The position numbers were made by a program, and so were the translations under genes. 8,902 bases of DNA from Actinomycetota bacterium (lineage in GTDB: Bacteria > Actinomycetota > Actinomycetes > Nanopelagicales > Nanopelagicaceae), in assembly GCA_005793655.1 (NCBI GenBank), contig SXRC01000008.1, positions 1 to 8,902 of the forward strand, in the 5' to 3' direction. This document shows, in pieces, positions 1-6,669 of the stretch; within the stretch, counting starts at the first letter, position 1; the number at the start of each line of letters is the position of its first letter. The notes beneath the pieces were generated by a model. That model saw only the letters and a list, made by a program, of their open reading frames with translations, did no database searches and was not told the DNA's origin.

Positions 1-29
1 AAACGTAGCCAGCCCAGTTTGTTATGCAC
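1..29 (-). CDS. Start of second ABC permease gene (potC-type), cut by window edge
   Basis: Only about nine codons are visible. A GTG at 29-27 opens a frame (M-H-N-K-L-G-W-L-R) running off the window. It overlaps the end of the upstream permease gene: the GTG begins five bases before that gene's TAA at 24-22. A GGAG at 39-36 lies six bases upstream of the GTG, which is good ribosome-binding spacing. An in-frame ATG at 35-33 directly abuts the GGAG and is a poorer start. The short charged/aromatic leader fits the cytoplasmic start of a membrane protein. Identity as the PotC-type partner is inferred from the usual gene order of this transporter class, not from sequence similarity. Confidence 0.5.
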
Positions 30-915
30 GGGCATCTCCGAGCACTCGACGATTAACTCGCGCTTGAATGAAGAAGAGAGCACAGAGCATGATGACCATG
101 GAGAGGGCTAGTACCGAACCAAAAGGCCAATCGCGTGCCTTTAAGAATTGATCTCTAATTAAATTACCAACCATGATGGTTTTACCACCACCAAGTAATT
201 CGGGAATAATAAAGTTTCCAACACTTGGTACAAATACAAAGATGGCACCAATTAGAACTCCAGGTAGCGCCAAAGGCAACGTGACTTGTCTTAACGCTTG
301 TGCAGGTGTTGCGCCTAAATTTATTGCAGCCTCTTTCATTGCAGGGTCAATGCGCACAAGGGAAGAATAAATTGGCAAGATCATCAGTGGGATATAGGCA
401 TAGAGCAGACCTAGAACGATTGCACCAGGTTTGTATAAAAGCTCTAGGGGCTGGCTGATAACACCCATGTTAATTAAACCTTTATTGAGAAAACCTTGGG
501 TGTTAAGCAGGACAATCCACGCGTATGTGCGAATAAGAAAGTTAGTCCAGAAAGGTAGAACGATAAGAACTAGCATAATATTTTGGCGATTTGTTGGCAG
601 CTTTGTAATTGCATATGCCACAGGAAAACCAATTAGAAAAGCCAATACTGTAGCTGCTGCTGCAATTAAGATAGATTTAACTAAAATACCGATATAGAGT
701 GAATCAAGAGCACGGGTGTAATTTTCAAAGGTAAAAATAAATTCAACCCTGCCATACGTACCTCGGGATAAGAAGGTGTAGGCAATGATAAATCCCAGCG
801 GGATTAACATGAAAGCGATTATGTATGTAAGACCTGGAACCAGGAAGATAGCGCGTGAAAGAAGGGCGCGACGCTTGATTGCGTCGCGCCCCTCAGACTT
901 AACCGCTAGAGCCAT
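22..915 (-). CDS. potB: ABC transporter permease, spermidine/putrescine (PotB) type
   Basis: Inner-membrane permease of a PotABCD-type importer, 297 residues, the usual length. Hydrophobic segments are visible at about residues 21-49, 77-104, 112-137, 164-186, 218-240 and 266-284, matching the six-helix plan. The EAA loop that docks on the ATPase lies at about 195-219 (E-A-A, then G at 201, ending L-P-L-A-L-P-G). The L-P-F-W-T-N-F-L-I-R-T-Y-A-W stretch at 120-133 is typical of PotB/PotH permeases. The ATG start follows the binding-protein stop by 17 bases with no clear Shine-Dalgarno site, so translation may depend on the upstream gene. The family is clear. The symbol follows family position only, because the substrate is unproven. 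Confidence 0.9.
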   Translation of the reverse strand: MALAVKSEGRDAIKRRALLSRAIFLVPGLTYIIAFMLIPLGFIIAYTFLSRGTYGRVEFIFTFENYTRALDSLYIGILVKSILIAAAATVLAFLIGFPVAYAITKLPTNRQNIMLVLIVLPFWTNFLIRTYAWIVLLNTQGFLNKGLINMGVISQPLELLYKPGAIVLGLLYAYIPLMILPIYSSLVRIDPAMKEAAINLGATPAQALRQVTLPLALPGVLIGAIFVFVPSVGNFIIPELLGGGKTIMVGNLIRDQFLKARDWPFGSVLALSMVIMLCALFFIQARVNRRVLGDARA

Positions 916-932
916 TTAGTAATTTGTACTTA

Positions 933-2030
933 TTACTTGGCCGTCACTTCAGTGGCAATGCGTGTATAAAGCGCAGATGCCTTTCCGAGATCAACAATGC
1001 CTTCACCCTTAAGTAGTTCTGCTGGTGTTATACCCATATTTGGAAAATCTCCAATGAGGGCTGGCAATGATTTGTCCATTGCTGGAATGTTAGGAACCTT
1101 GTAAAGAATATTGTCGACTACCCATGAGTGAACATCCTTATCAAGGATGTGGTTAATGAATGCATGTGCAGCCTCTTTATTTTTTGAAGTCTTTAGAATC
1201 ACCATGGTGTCAGCCCAGAGATCTGAGCCTTCTGAAGGAACTACGAATTTAATGTTCTTATTCTTGGCAGTTCCATAGTTACACCAACCATCCCAGGCCT
1301 CAACCATTACGGCTTCACCTGTGACTAAGCGCTCGTAGAACGTTGTGTCATCGTAGGCAAGAAGGTTTGACTTAGCTTTGATAAGTAGGTCCTTAACTTT
1401 GCCCATTTCAGCTTCATTTTGGGTATTGATTGAATAACCAAGCGCCTTTTGTGCTGGGATCATTAACCAACGCTCCGTTGCAAGCATTGTTATTTTGCCC
1501 TTGAATTGAGGTTTAGGCGTCAACAAATCATTCCAACTTGTTGGCTCGTTGCCCTTCATCAGATCTGCGCGGTAGCAAATACCTGTTGTTCCCCATGAGT
1601 AAGGCATGGAGTACTTATTGCCTTTGTCATAAGAAAGTTGTGCAGCTTCTGGAACAAGGTTTGCTTCATTAGGAATAAAGGATTTATCCAATGTTTCGAT
1701 CAAGCCCTGCGCAGCTAGTGCTTGTGCAAATTGCCCGGAAACGAATGCGACGTCAATTCCAGAGTCTCCACCAGCTGTGAGCTTGGCCATGATCTCTTCA
1801 TTGGTTGCGTGGTTCGCAATTGTTACTTTGGTGCCAAATTTTTCTCCAAACTTTGCTGCTAAATCTTCTGGGTAATATGCCGCCCAGTTGCTGACCGTCA
1901 GAGTTTGCGTGCTGAGATCTGCATTTGAATCAAGTGCGCTTGAACCTGAATCTGAACTGCTACATGCAGTCAGTCCGAGCAATAGTCCAGCCACTGCTGT
2001 TGCGGCCACTGCTGTGCGTGAAGTTCTCAT
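933..2030 (-). CDS. potD: ABC transporter substrate-binding lipoprotein, PotD type
   Basis: Extracytoplasmic solute-binding protein of 365 residues. A lipoprotein signal is plain: basic N-terminus, hydrophobic core, and lipobox L-T-A-C with the lipidated Cys at 23, then a Ser-rich linker. The mature part follows E. coli PotD: N-W-A-A-Y-Y-P at 48-54, a P-Y-S-W-G-T-T-G-I-C-Y hinge at 143-153, W246, and W-A-D at 272-274 matching PotD W255/D257. However, E36, D168 and E171 of E. coli PotD align by eye with A51, T185 and W188. The polyamine-binding acids are thus only partly kept and the ligand may differ. It is the first gene of the minus-strand operon, with a good GAGGAG site four bases before the ATG. 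Family assignment is secure; specificity is open. Confidence 0.88.
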   Translation of the reverse strand: MRTSRTAVAATAVAGLLLGLTACSSSDSGSSALDSNADLSTQTLTVSNWAAYYPEDLAAKFGEKFGTKVTIANHATNEEIMAKLTAGGDSGIDVAFVSGQFAQALAAQGLIETLDKSFIPNEANLVPEAAQLSYDKGNKYSMPYSWGTTGICYRADLMKGNEPTSWNDLLTPKPQFKGKITMLATERWLMIPAQKALGYSINTQNEAEMGKVKDLLIKAKSNLLAYDDTTFYERLVTGEAVMVEAWDGWCNYGTAKNKNIKFVVPSEGSDLWADTMVILKTSKNKEAAHAFINHILDKDVHSWVVDNILYKVPNIPAMDKSLPALIGDFPNMGITPAELLKGEGIVDLGKASALYTRIATEVTAK

Positions 2031-2168
2031 GAAGCTCCTCTCAAGAAATGCACCCGTAGTGGGCGCAGGAAGTACTCAAAAGCCTAGAGAAAAATGTACT
2101 AATTTTCTAGTGCTGCCACGAAAAACCTTATGGTTTACAACTTGGGCGCTGTGTTGTTGGATTAGGCC
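2031..2168. promoter_or_regulatory. Divergent promoter region with imperfect palindrome
   Basis: This 138-base gap separates the minus-strand transporter operon from the plus-strand glycosyltransferase operon, so it must hold both promoters or their control sites. An imperfect inverted repeat at 2084-2110 begins and ends with CTAG and has A-rich and T-rich arms around GTACT, suggesting an operator. A smaller AAACC/GGTTT repeat with a four-base loop lies at 2123-2136. I could not pick convincing -35/-10 pairs on either strand. Shared control of both operons is an inference from the layout. Confidence 0.5.
2035..2040 (-). promoter_or_regulatory. Ribosome-binding site of the PotD-type gene
   Basis: Minus-strand GAGGAG ends four bases before the ATG at 2030-2028. 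It fixes this start and is the strongest Shine-Dalgarno site in the window; most other genes here have weak or no visible sites. Confidence 0.75.
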
Positions 2169-3479
2169 ATGCCTTCGCAAAAATTAACCATCCTTTTTAT
2201 GCCCGAGTCCGCCTACGGCCCCACCAACCAATGTGTTGGAATCGGATACCGCCTTCTAAAAGCTGGCCATCGTGTGGTCTTTGCAGCCGAAGCATCATGG
2301 GACGGCAAATTAAAAGCACTTGGCTTTGAAGAAGATCTAGTTAACTTAGCCCCGCCAGCACCAGCAGATTCTGATGCAGATCCTGGACAATTTTGGACTG
2401 ATTTCATTCGCAATACCTCCCCAGAATTTCGTAAACCAACTATTGAACAGCTTGAAACATTTATCAAACCAACATGGCAAGCACTCATCGATGGCGCAAT
2501 GTATTGCGAACCACAACTTCGCGACATTATTAAGCGGGTAAATCCTGATGTCATTGTTGAAGATAACGTTGTTACATTTCCTGCCCTGTTAACAGCGGGC
2601 AAACCATTTGTGCGCATCGTCTCTTGCAATCCCCTTGAGGTAAAGGGGTTAAAGGTTGCTCCAACGTACTCAGGGTATGCAGCAAATAATTCGAGCAATT
2701 GGGATACATTTCGCGCAGAATATAAACGTACTCATCATAAAATGTGGTCAGCGTTTAACTCATGGGTGCAAGAGCAGGGCGCCCCTGCTCTGCCCGAACT
2801 TGAATTCATTCACGAATCAAAAGATGCAAATATGTATGTATTTCCAGAAGTTGCTGATTACATTAAAGATCGTCCACTTAACTCAACATGGACTCGCATT
2901 GATTCAAGTGTTCGCGAAACAGATGGGAAATATGACATTCCTGCAGAGGTTGCAAAGCGTCCAGCAGATTCCAAACTAATCTACCTTTCCCTTGGATCAC
3001 TAGGTTCTGCCGATGTCGGACTCATGAATCGTTTGACGCAAGTATTAGGAAAGACCAAGCACCGTTACATCGTCAGCATGGGACCACAGCACGAACAGAT
3101 TAAGTTGGCTACAAATATGGTGGGCTCACAATTCTTGCCACAAATCAACATCATTCCGCAGGTCGATTTGGTCATTACTCACGGTGGAAACAACACAACA
3201 ACTGAAGCGATGCATTACGGAAAACCAATGATTTTGCTTCCACTCTTCTGGGATCAATATGACAATGCACAACGAATGCACGAGCTCGGCTTCGGGGTGC
3301 GCCTTGCAACCTACGCATTCACAGAAGCAGAGATGAACAGTGCTCTTGATTCACTCTTAAGCGATGAAGCGTTAGGTAAGAAGATGCGCGAAAATGCTGC
3401 GCAGATTCAAAGCCGCGATGGCCTCGGTGTGGCATCTGCGCTCATCGAAAAAGTTGCACTCGCTCACAAATCTAAATAG
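2169..3479 (+). CDS. Glycosyltransferase of the GT1/UGT (MGT-like) family, atypical donor/acceptor site
   Basis: Predicted to transfer a sugar from a nucleotide-sugar to a small acceptor, in the cytoplasm. It has 436 residues, normal for two-domain GT-B enzymes. The C-terminal half carries the GT1 sugar-nucleotide signature: H-G-G-N-N-T-T-T-E-A at 338-347, G-K-P at 351-353, and F-W-D-Q-Y-D-N-A at 360-367, the D-Q ending the donor-binding motif. L-S-L-G-S-L-G-S near 274-281 is the usual start of the C-domain. The N-terminal Rossmann start (L-T-I-L-F-M-P) leads into Y-G-P-T-N-Q where most relatives have G-H-x-x-P, so the usual catalytic His is not seen (P18 aligns there). ATG start with a weak AGG upstream. 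First gene of a three-gene operon. The acceptor is unknown. Confidence 0.85.
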   Translation: MPSQKLTILFMPESAYGPTNQCVGIGYRLLKAGHRVVFAAEASWDGKLKALGFEEDLVNLAPPAPADSDADPGQFWTDFIRNTSPEFRKPTIEQLETFIKPTWQALIDGAMYCEPQLRDIIKRVNPDVIVEDNVVTFPALLTAGKPFVRIVSCNPLEVKGLKVAPTYSGYAANNSSNWDTFRAEYKRTHHKMWSAFNSWVQEQGAPALPELEFIHESKDANMYVFPEVADYIKDRPLNSTWTRIDSSVRETDGKYDIPAEVAKRPADSKLIYLSLGSLGSADVGLMNRLTQVLGKTKHRYIVSMGPQHEQIKLATNMVGSQFLPQINIIPQVDLVITHGGNNTTTEAMHYGKPMILLPLFWDQYDNAQRMHELGFGVRLATYAFTEAEMNSALDSLLSDEALGKKMRENAAQIQSRDGLGVASALIEKVALAHKSK

Positions 3480-3481
3480 AA

Positions 3482-4480
3482 ATGCATCTATCTCTGGCAC
3501 AGTGCCAAGCCCTGTTGCCGGTATCTCGCGCTGATCAAATTAATGCGGGCTCAAATGTTTTCGTTGACTTTGCGATTTCTGACTCGGCAGGAGTGCTTAT
3601 ATTTGAATCTGGAGATAAGAACTTTGTCGCTCCTTATGTAAAAAATAAAGAACTGCGACGGGCACAATCCAAAGATGCAGTGACCGCAAAATTGTTGAGT
3701 AATCCTTTGCCCCGCGGTTTATACTCAACAATGCAGAGTGGCTCTTATACACATGAGCGATTCATTTCAGTAGATCAGAGCAATGAGTCCATAGTTCTTG
3801 ATGAATTGATCATCGTTAAATGGCAGCTCACTGCACAGAAATCAATAGGCGCACACAAAGAAGAAATACTCACTGAAAATGGTTTCAGGTATCTTCCGCA
3901 GCTTTTGGGCAATATTTATTGGGAACAAAAGCTATTAGCGAGTATTAACAAGTACATTCCTGGAACCAGTGATGGCTGGAAATGGTGTGTGGAAAAGGCA
4001 AAAGAAAATGATCTAGGTCAGTGGCTACATGACTTGGCACACTTATCCCAAGAAATGCATCGCTGCCTTCAAGGTTTTATTCATGGTGATTTCCATGTTG
4101 GTCAAATTTTAAAGAGTATTCAGAACGATCAAATGTGGGTAATAGATTTTGATGGCGACCCTCTTGCAGATGCTGAAGAGGCAACCGATTCACTTCGAGA
4201 CATTGCAAGCATGTGTGTTTCATTTTTCCATGTTGGTGCTATTGCAATTAATTACGGTGCCAATCCAGAGATGATTAAAAAGTGGATATTGCAAGCTGAA
4301 ACTATCTTTTTGACAAAGTATTTTGATGGCACTCAATTTGATATCAGTTCGCTACATGCGTTCATGCGAACTCTTGAGAACAGAGAACTCAAGTACTCAG
4401 ATGAATTCTTGCCAAAATGGCGCTATGCACCTGAGTTTGCCATCAGTTATATGAAAGAGTTGGGCTATGAATCCAATTAA
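3482..4480 (+). CDS. Maltokinase/glucosamine-kinase-like phosphotransferase (APH fold)
   Basis: Predicted ATP-dependent small-molecule kinase, 332 residues, most likely acting on a sugar or amino sugar. It has the signature of the actinobacterial maltokinase-like group: candidate ATP-binding Lys in I-I-V-K-W at 110-114, L-P-Q-L-L-G at 138-143, the catalytic loop H-G-D-F-H-V-G-Q-I-L at 201-210 (D203 as likely catalytic base), the metal-binding I-D-F-D-G-D-P at 221-227, and S-L-R-D-I-A-S-M at 237-244. It is shorter than classical maltokinases (about 450 residues). No trehalose synthase or GlgE gene lies nearby, which argues against a glycogen-linked maltokinase. The downstream SIS gene favours an amino-sugar substrate, as with the actinobacterial glucosamine kinases of this family. 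It starts two bases after the glycosyltransferase stop without a visible Shine-Dalgarno site, so translational coupling is likely. The substrate is an inference. Confidence 0.82.
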   Translation: MHLSLAQCQALLPVSRADQINAGSNVFVDFAISDSAGVLIFESGDKNFVAPYVKNKELRRAQSKDAVTAKLLSNPLPRGLYSTMQSGSYTHERFISVDQSNESIVLDELIIVKWQLTAQKSIGAHKEEILTENGFRYLPQLLGNIYWEQKLLASINKYIPGTSDGWKWCVEKAKENDLGQWLHDLAHLSQEMHRCLQGFIHGDFHVGQILKSIQNDQMWVIDFDGDPLADAEEATDSLRDIASMCVSFFHVGAIAINYGANPEMIKKWILQAETIFLTKYFDGTQFDISSLHAFMRTLENRELKYSDEFLPKWRYAPEFAISYMKELGYESN

Positions 4481-5390
4481 ATTTGGTGAAGATTTAGCTC
4501 GCAAAGCAGATCTTGCAAAATCACTTGCTACACAAAAATTTGAATGGCCAGATCTTTCAGGACAATTACTAGTATTTATGGGTATGGGTTCCTCTGCATT
4601 TGCCGCGCACTCTATGGTTACCAAACTTCAAGCCTGTGGCAATAATGCAAGCTTCACCCTCTCAAGTAACCCAACACCTCCGCAGGCAAATACATCAAAA
4701 ACTCTCATTGCAATTTCTGCCACCGGAAACTCTGTGGAGACAAATGCAGCCTTTGATGCAGCAGATGGATACAAAGAAAAAATTTGGGTAACCAATGCTG
4801 CGGCCCGCGGTTTCCGAACCGTTGCCATGAATGCAGGAGAGGAAACTGGCGGCGTTGCATCCCTTTCCTATTTAGCCACGCACATCGCTTTATTGCGCTT
4901 ATATGAATCACTTGGCTGTATCTCTGGATTAGAAAAATCAATAGAACTAGCTGCTGATTCCATTGCCGATATTTATTCTCGCAGAGAAATGTGGCTGCCA
5001 GAATTAATTAACCATATTAAATCCCCAGCCGGTTCTTATTTCATCGCACCTGCTGATCGTTTTTGTAGTGCACAGCAGAGTGCATTGATGATGCGAGAAT
5101 CTCCACGCTTGCCATCGGTCCCTTGCGAAACTGGTGACTGGAGCCATATTGATGTGTATCTGACCAAGACTCTGGATTATCGTGCGATTTTATTCCCTGG
5201 TTCAAAGTGGGAAGACCAATTATTCAAGTGGACACAAGAGCGTGGATCCAAAGTAATGACAATTGGATTTGATCATCCTCATGCAACATCATCAATTCGA
5301 TATAAGAATGATTCTGATCCGCTTGTGCGTTTACTAGCTGAGACTACTTTTGCTGAAATTCTCGCCCAGCATCTGTTGGTTACAGCTTGA
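4467..5390 (+). CDS. Double-SIS-domain sugar-phosphate isomerase/deaminase or deglycase
   Basis: A 307-residue soluble protein resembling the isomerase half of GlmS, without the glutaminase domain. SIS domain 1 has the phosphosugar loop G-M-G-S-S-A at 39-44 and I-S-A-T-G-N-S-V-E-T at 83-92. SIS domain 2 starts near 185 and includes R-E-S at 210-212 and E-T-G-D-W-S-H at 221-227, matching the K-E and G-E-L-K-H landmarks of GlmS. Relatives include AgaS-type amino-sugar-phosphate deaminases and FrlB-type fructoselysine-phosphate deglycases; the sequence alone does not separate these. The ATG lies inside the kinase gene, giving a 14-base overlap, with a GAAAGAG site seven bases upstream inside the kinase. 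Such overlap implies coupled expression, and its substrate is probably the kinase product. This is the last gene of the operon. No terminator hairpin is visible after it. Confidence 0.82.
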   Translation: MNPIKFGEDLARKADLAKSLATQKFEWPDLSGQLLVFMGMGSSAFAAHSMVTKLQACGNNASFTLSSNPTPPQANTSKTLIAISATGNSVETNAAFDAADGYKEKIWVTNAAARGFRTVAMNAGEETGGVASLSYLATHIALLRLYESLGCISGLEKSIELAADSIADIYSRREMWLPELINHIKSPAGSYFIAPADRFCSAQQSALMMRESPRLPSVPCETGDWSHIDVYLTKTLDYRAILFPGSKWEDQLFKWTQERGSKVMTIGFDHPHATSSIRYKNDSDPLVRLLAETTFAEILAQHLLVTA

Positions 5391-5457
5391 TATGATTGCA
5401 ATACCCCGAGCGTGCCTACATCATTCTTATCCTGGTTAGCTCTATCCAATAGGTGTA

Positions 5458-5472
5458 GTCACTGTCAGTGAC
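5458..5472. promoter_or_regulatory. Perfect 15-base palindrome, candidate operator
   Basis: GTCACTG-T-CAGTGAC is a perfect inverted repeat of seven-base arms around one central base. The centre is too short for an RNA hairpin, so a dimeric DNA-binding protein is the likelier user. It lies 18 bases before the ATG of the 84-residue protein gene and 67 bases after the SIS gene, where a promoter or operator for the small downstream genes would be expected. No regulator gene is present in the window. Confidence 0.5.
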
Positions 5473-5490
5473 CAAGACCAGTATTACCCC

Positions 5491-5745
5491 ATGACCCAAA
5501 AAGAGACCGCCTATCGAGTTACCAGCAGATTGACTATAGATTTTCAGATAATCATGCAAGCAGAAAGTATTGAAGAGGTAGAGATGTTTGCTATTGATAT
5601 TCACCTAGATAAGTGGGTAGAGCTACAACGAGAGTGGGAGATACTAGATATCTCTAAAAATTACTTCCTAAAGCGGGTGAAGATAGAGCAATCTGAATCA
5701 GCTGATGACTCTGCACTTCCAAGTATTGTCACCGATCGTGAGTAG
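5491..5745 (+). CDS. Hypothetical 84-residue protein
   Basis: I do not recognise this protein. It looks genuinely coding: no rare-codon runs, a regular alternation of hydrophobic and charged residues, and an acidic unstructured tail. The pattern suggests a beta strand at about 8-21, an amphipathic helix at 23-36 (A-E-S-I-E-E-V-E-M-F-A), then further strands with two Trp (40 and 47), a small alpha/beta fold. It has no signal peptide, membrane segment or Cys. The ATG lacks a visible Shine-Dalgarno site. The frame stays open upstream to a stop at 5437 but offers no other ATG, GTG or TTG. It is followed after nine bases by the DUF805 gene, so the two are probably co-transcribed. No function is proposed. 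Confidence 0.6.
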   Translation: MTQKETAYRVTSRLTIDFQIIMQAESIEEVEMFAIDIHLDKWVELQREWEILDISKNYFLKRVKIEQSESADDSALPSIVTDRE

Positions 5746-5754
5746 GGTGTAGCC

Positions 5755-6060
5755 ATGGAAAACAATCAACCACAGATCGTATTGGCAACCAAAGATGGCT
5801 TCAATCGTTACGCAGATTTCTCTGGGTTATCAACTAGGTCTCAGTATTGGTACTTCGTTTTAGTTACAAACTTGGCAGCACTTATTGGCCAATTATCCTT
5901 TGGCGACCTTGGCGGTAATGTGATCTCACTAATTACCTTAATTCCAACCTTGGCAGCTGCAGTAAGAAGAATGCATGATGTTGGCAAAAGTGGCTGGTTC
6001 ATACTAGTTCCGATCTATAACATCGTATTGCTAGTAACCCCAAGCAAAACTGCCCCTTGA
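5755..6060 (+). CDS. DUF805 family small membrane protein
   Basis: Small inner-membrane protein, 101 residues, function unknown for the family. DUF805 hallmarks are clear: R-Y-A-D-F-S-G with T-R-S-Q-Y-W-Y-F at 18-34, and R-R-M-H-D-V-G-K-S-G-W-F at 71-82. Hydrophobic segments lie at about 31-49, 53-69 and 81-95. It is slightly shorter than many members, ending soon after the last helix (V-T-P-S-K-T-A-P) where others carry a polar tail with N-x-Y/F-G. I found no in-frame or shifted continuation, so this is probably its true end. A TAGGG about seven bases before the ATG is the likely ribosome-binding site. It sits in the same transcript direction as the 84-residue gene. Confidence 0.82.
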   Translation: MENNQPQIVLATKDGFNRYADFSGLSTRSQYWYFVLVTNLAALIGQLSFGDLGGNVISLITLIPTLAAAVRRMHDVGKSGWFILVPIYNIVLLVTPSKTAP

Positions 6061-6123
6061 AGCGTTGCAGGGTTTGATGTTTCTATTTACTTCTATCAAG
6101 CTCTCTGACGGAAAGGTGACTAA

Positions 6124-6669
6124 CTAATTTTTGCTCTTACTATTAGATACAAATTTAAATTCTAAGTACTCTTTAAAAGCTGCTACTGATCGCGATGTTG
6201 CTCTAACTGTTGTCAGAGCAAACTTGGCTTCCCATTTGCTGAGCAAGATATGAGACTCGTTTTTCCATACCGGAACTGATTTAAAGAGCACTCGGGCCTG
6301 GGAAATTCCCCAATCAGAGATGCTGCCTGAAAGAACAAGTGAGTCAATTAATTGTTTTATTGCTCCATCTTGTTGCTCCTTTGAAATATTAAATGGAATT
6401 GATACTCCATTCATAATTGAATGCCTACCTAAAGGTAGATTCACACCGTAATCAGTTGCTAACTTATGATTAAACTTTAAGCAGGGCTCACAGGCATTCC
6501 ATGAGTACCTACTAGTGCCACCAGCTAAAGATCCTGCGCAGATATCACAGAGGTGATATCCACTAGGACAATCAACCTCTGAAGAGCTTTTATACTTCTC
6601 ACCAACAAAGGTGGTAAAGATTGAGCCAGATAGCTTTGATGTTATGGGCCTTGCCACAAACCAAAGCAC
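6124..6669 (-). CDS. Cys-rich (zinc-finger-like) hypothetical protein, probably 5'-truncated
   Basis: No named family is recognised. The core looks like a real conserved protein: C-P-S-G-Y-H-L-C-D-I-C at 34-44 and C-E-P-C at 60-63 form a C-x6-C-x2-C then C-x2-C set suited to one zinc, with S-R-Y-S-W-N-A just before the second pair. The C-terminal half is helical and Lys-rich, possibly nucleic-acid or protein binding. The start is the problem. The only in-frame starts before the Cys motif are GTGs at 6669-6667 and 6657-6655. Both lie antisense inside the conserved part of the facing BNR-repeat gene, without a usable ribosome-binding site. The first 20 or so residues are therefore probably antisense read-through, the native N-terminus having been lost at a junction near 6580-6614. 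Whether it is expressed is unclear. Confidence 0.5.
   Translation of the reverse strand: MLWFVARPITSKLSGSIFTTFVGEKYKSSSEVDCPSGYHLCDICAGSLAGGTSRYSWNACEPCLKFNHKLATDYGVNLPLGRHSIMNGVSIPFNISKEQQDGAIKQLIDSLVLSGSISDWGISQARVLFKSVPVWKNESHILLSKWEAKFALTTVRATSRSVAAFKEYLEFKFVSNSKSKN

Noticed and set aside
1888..2187. Plus-strand frame across the PotD signal-peptide region and the divergent gap
   Set aside because: Most of it is antisense to the lipoprotein signal sequence and the rest is promoter DNA; it has no protein-like pattern.
2213..2698. Long minus-strand frame opposite the glycosyltransferase gene
   Set aside because: It is fully antisense to a well-supported GT1 gene, its translation is Ser/Arg-rich with no family features, and it reflects the codon pattern of the real gene.
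4397..4941. Minus-strand and shifted-frame open stretches over the kinase and SIS genes
   Set aside because: They overlap clear SIS-domain coding sequence and their translations have no recognisable domain.
5391..5457. Checked for a tRNA, small RNA or terminator after the SIS gene
   Set aside because: No cloverleaf, no stable hairpin and no T-run were seen.
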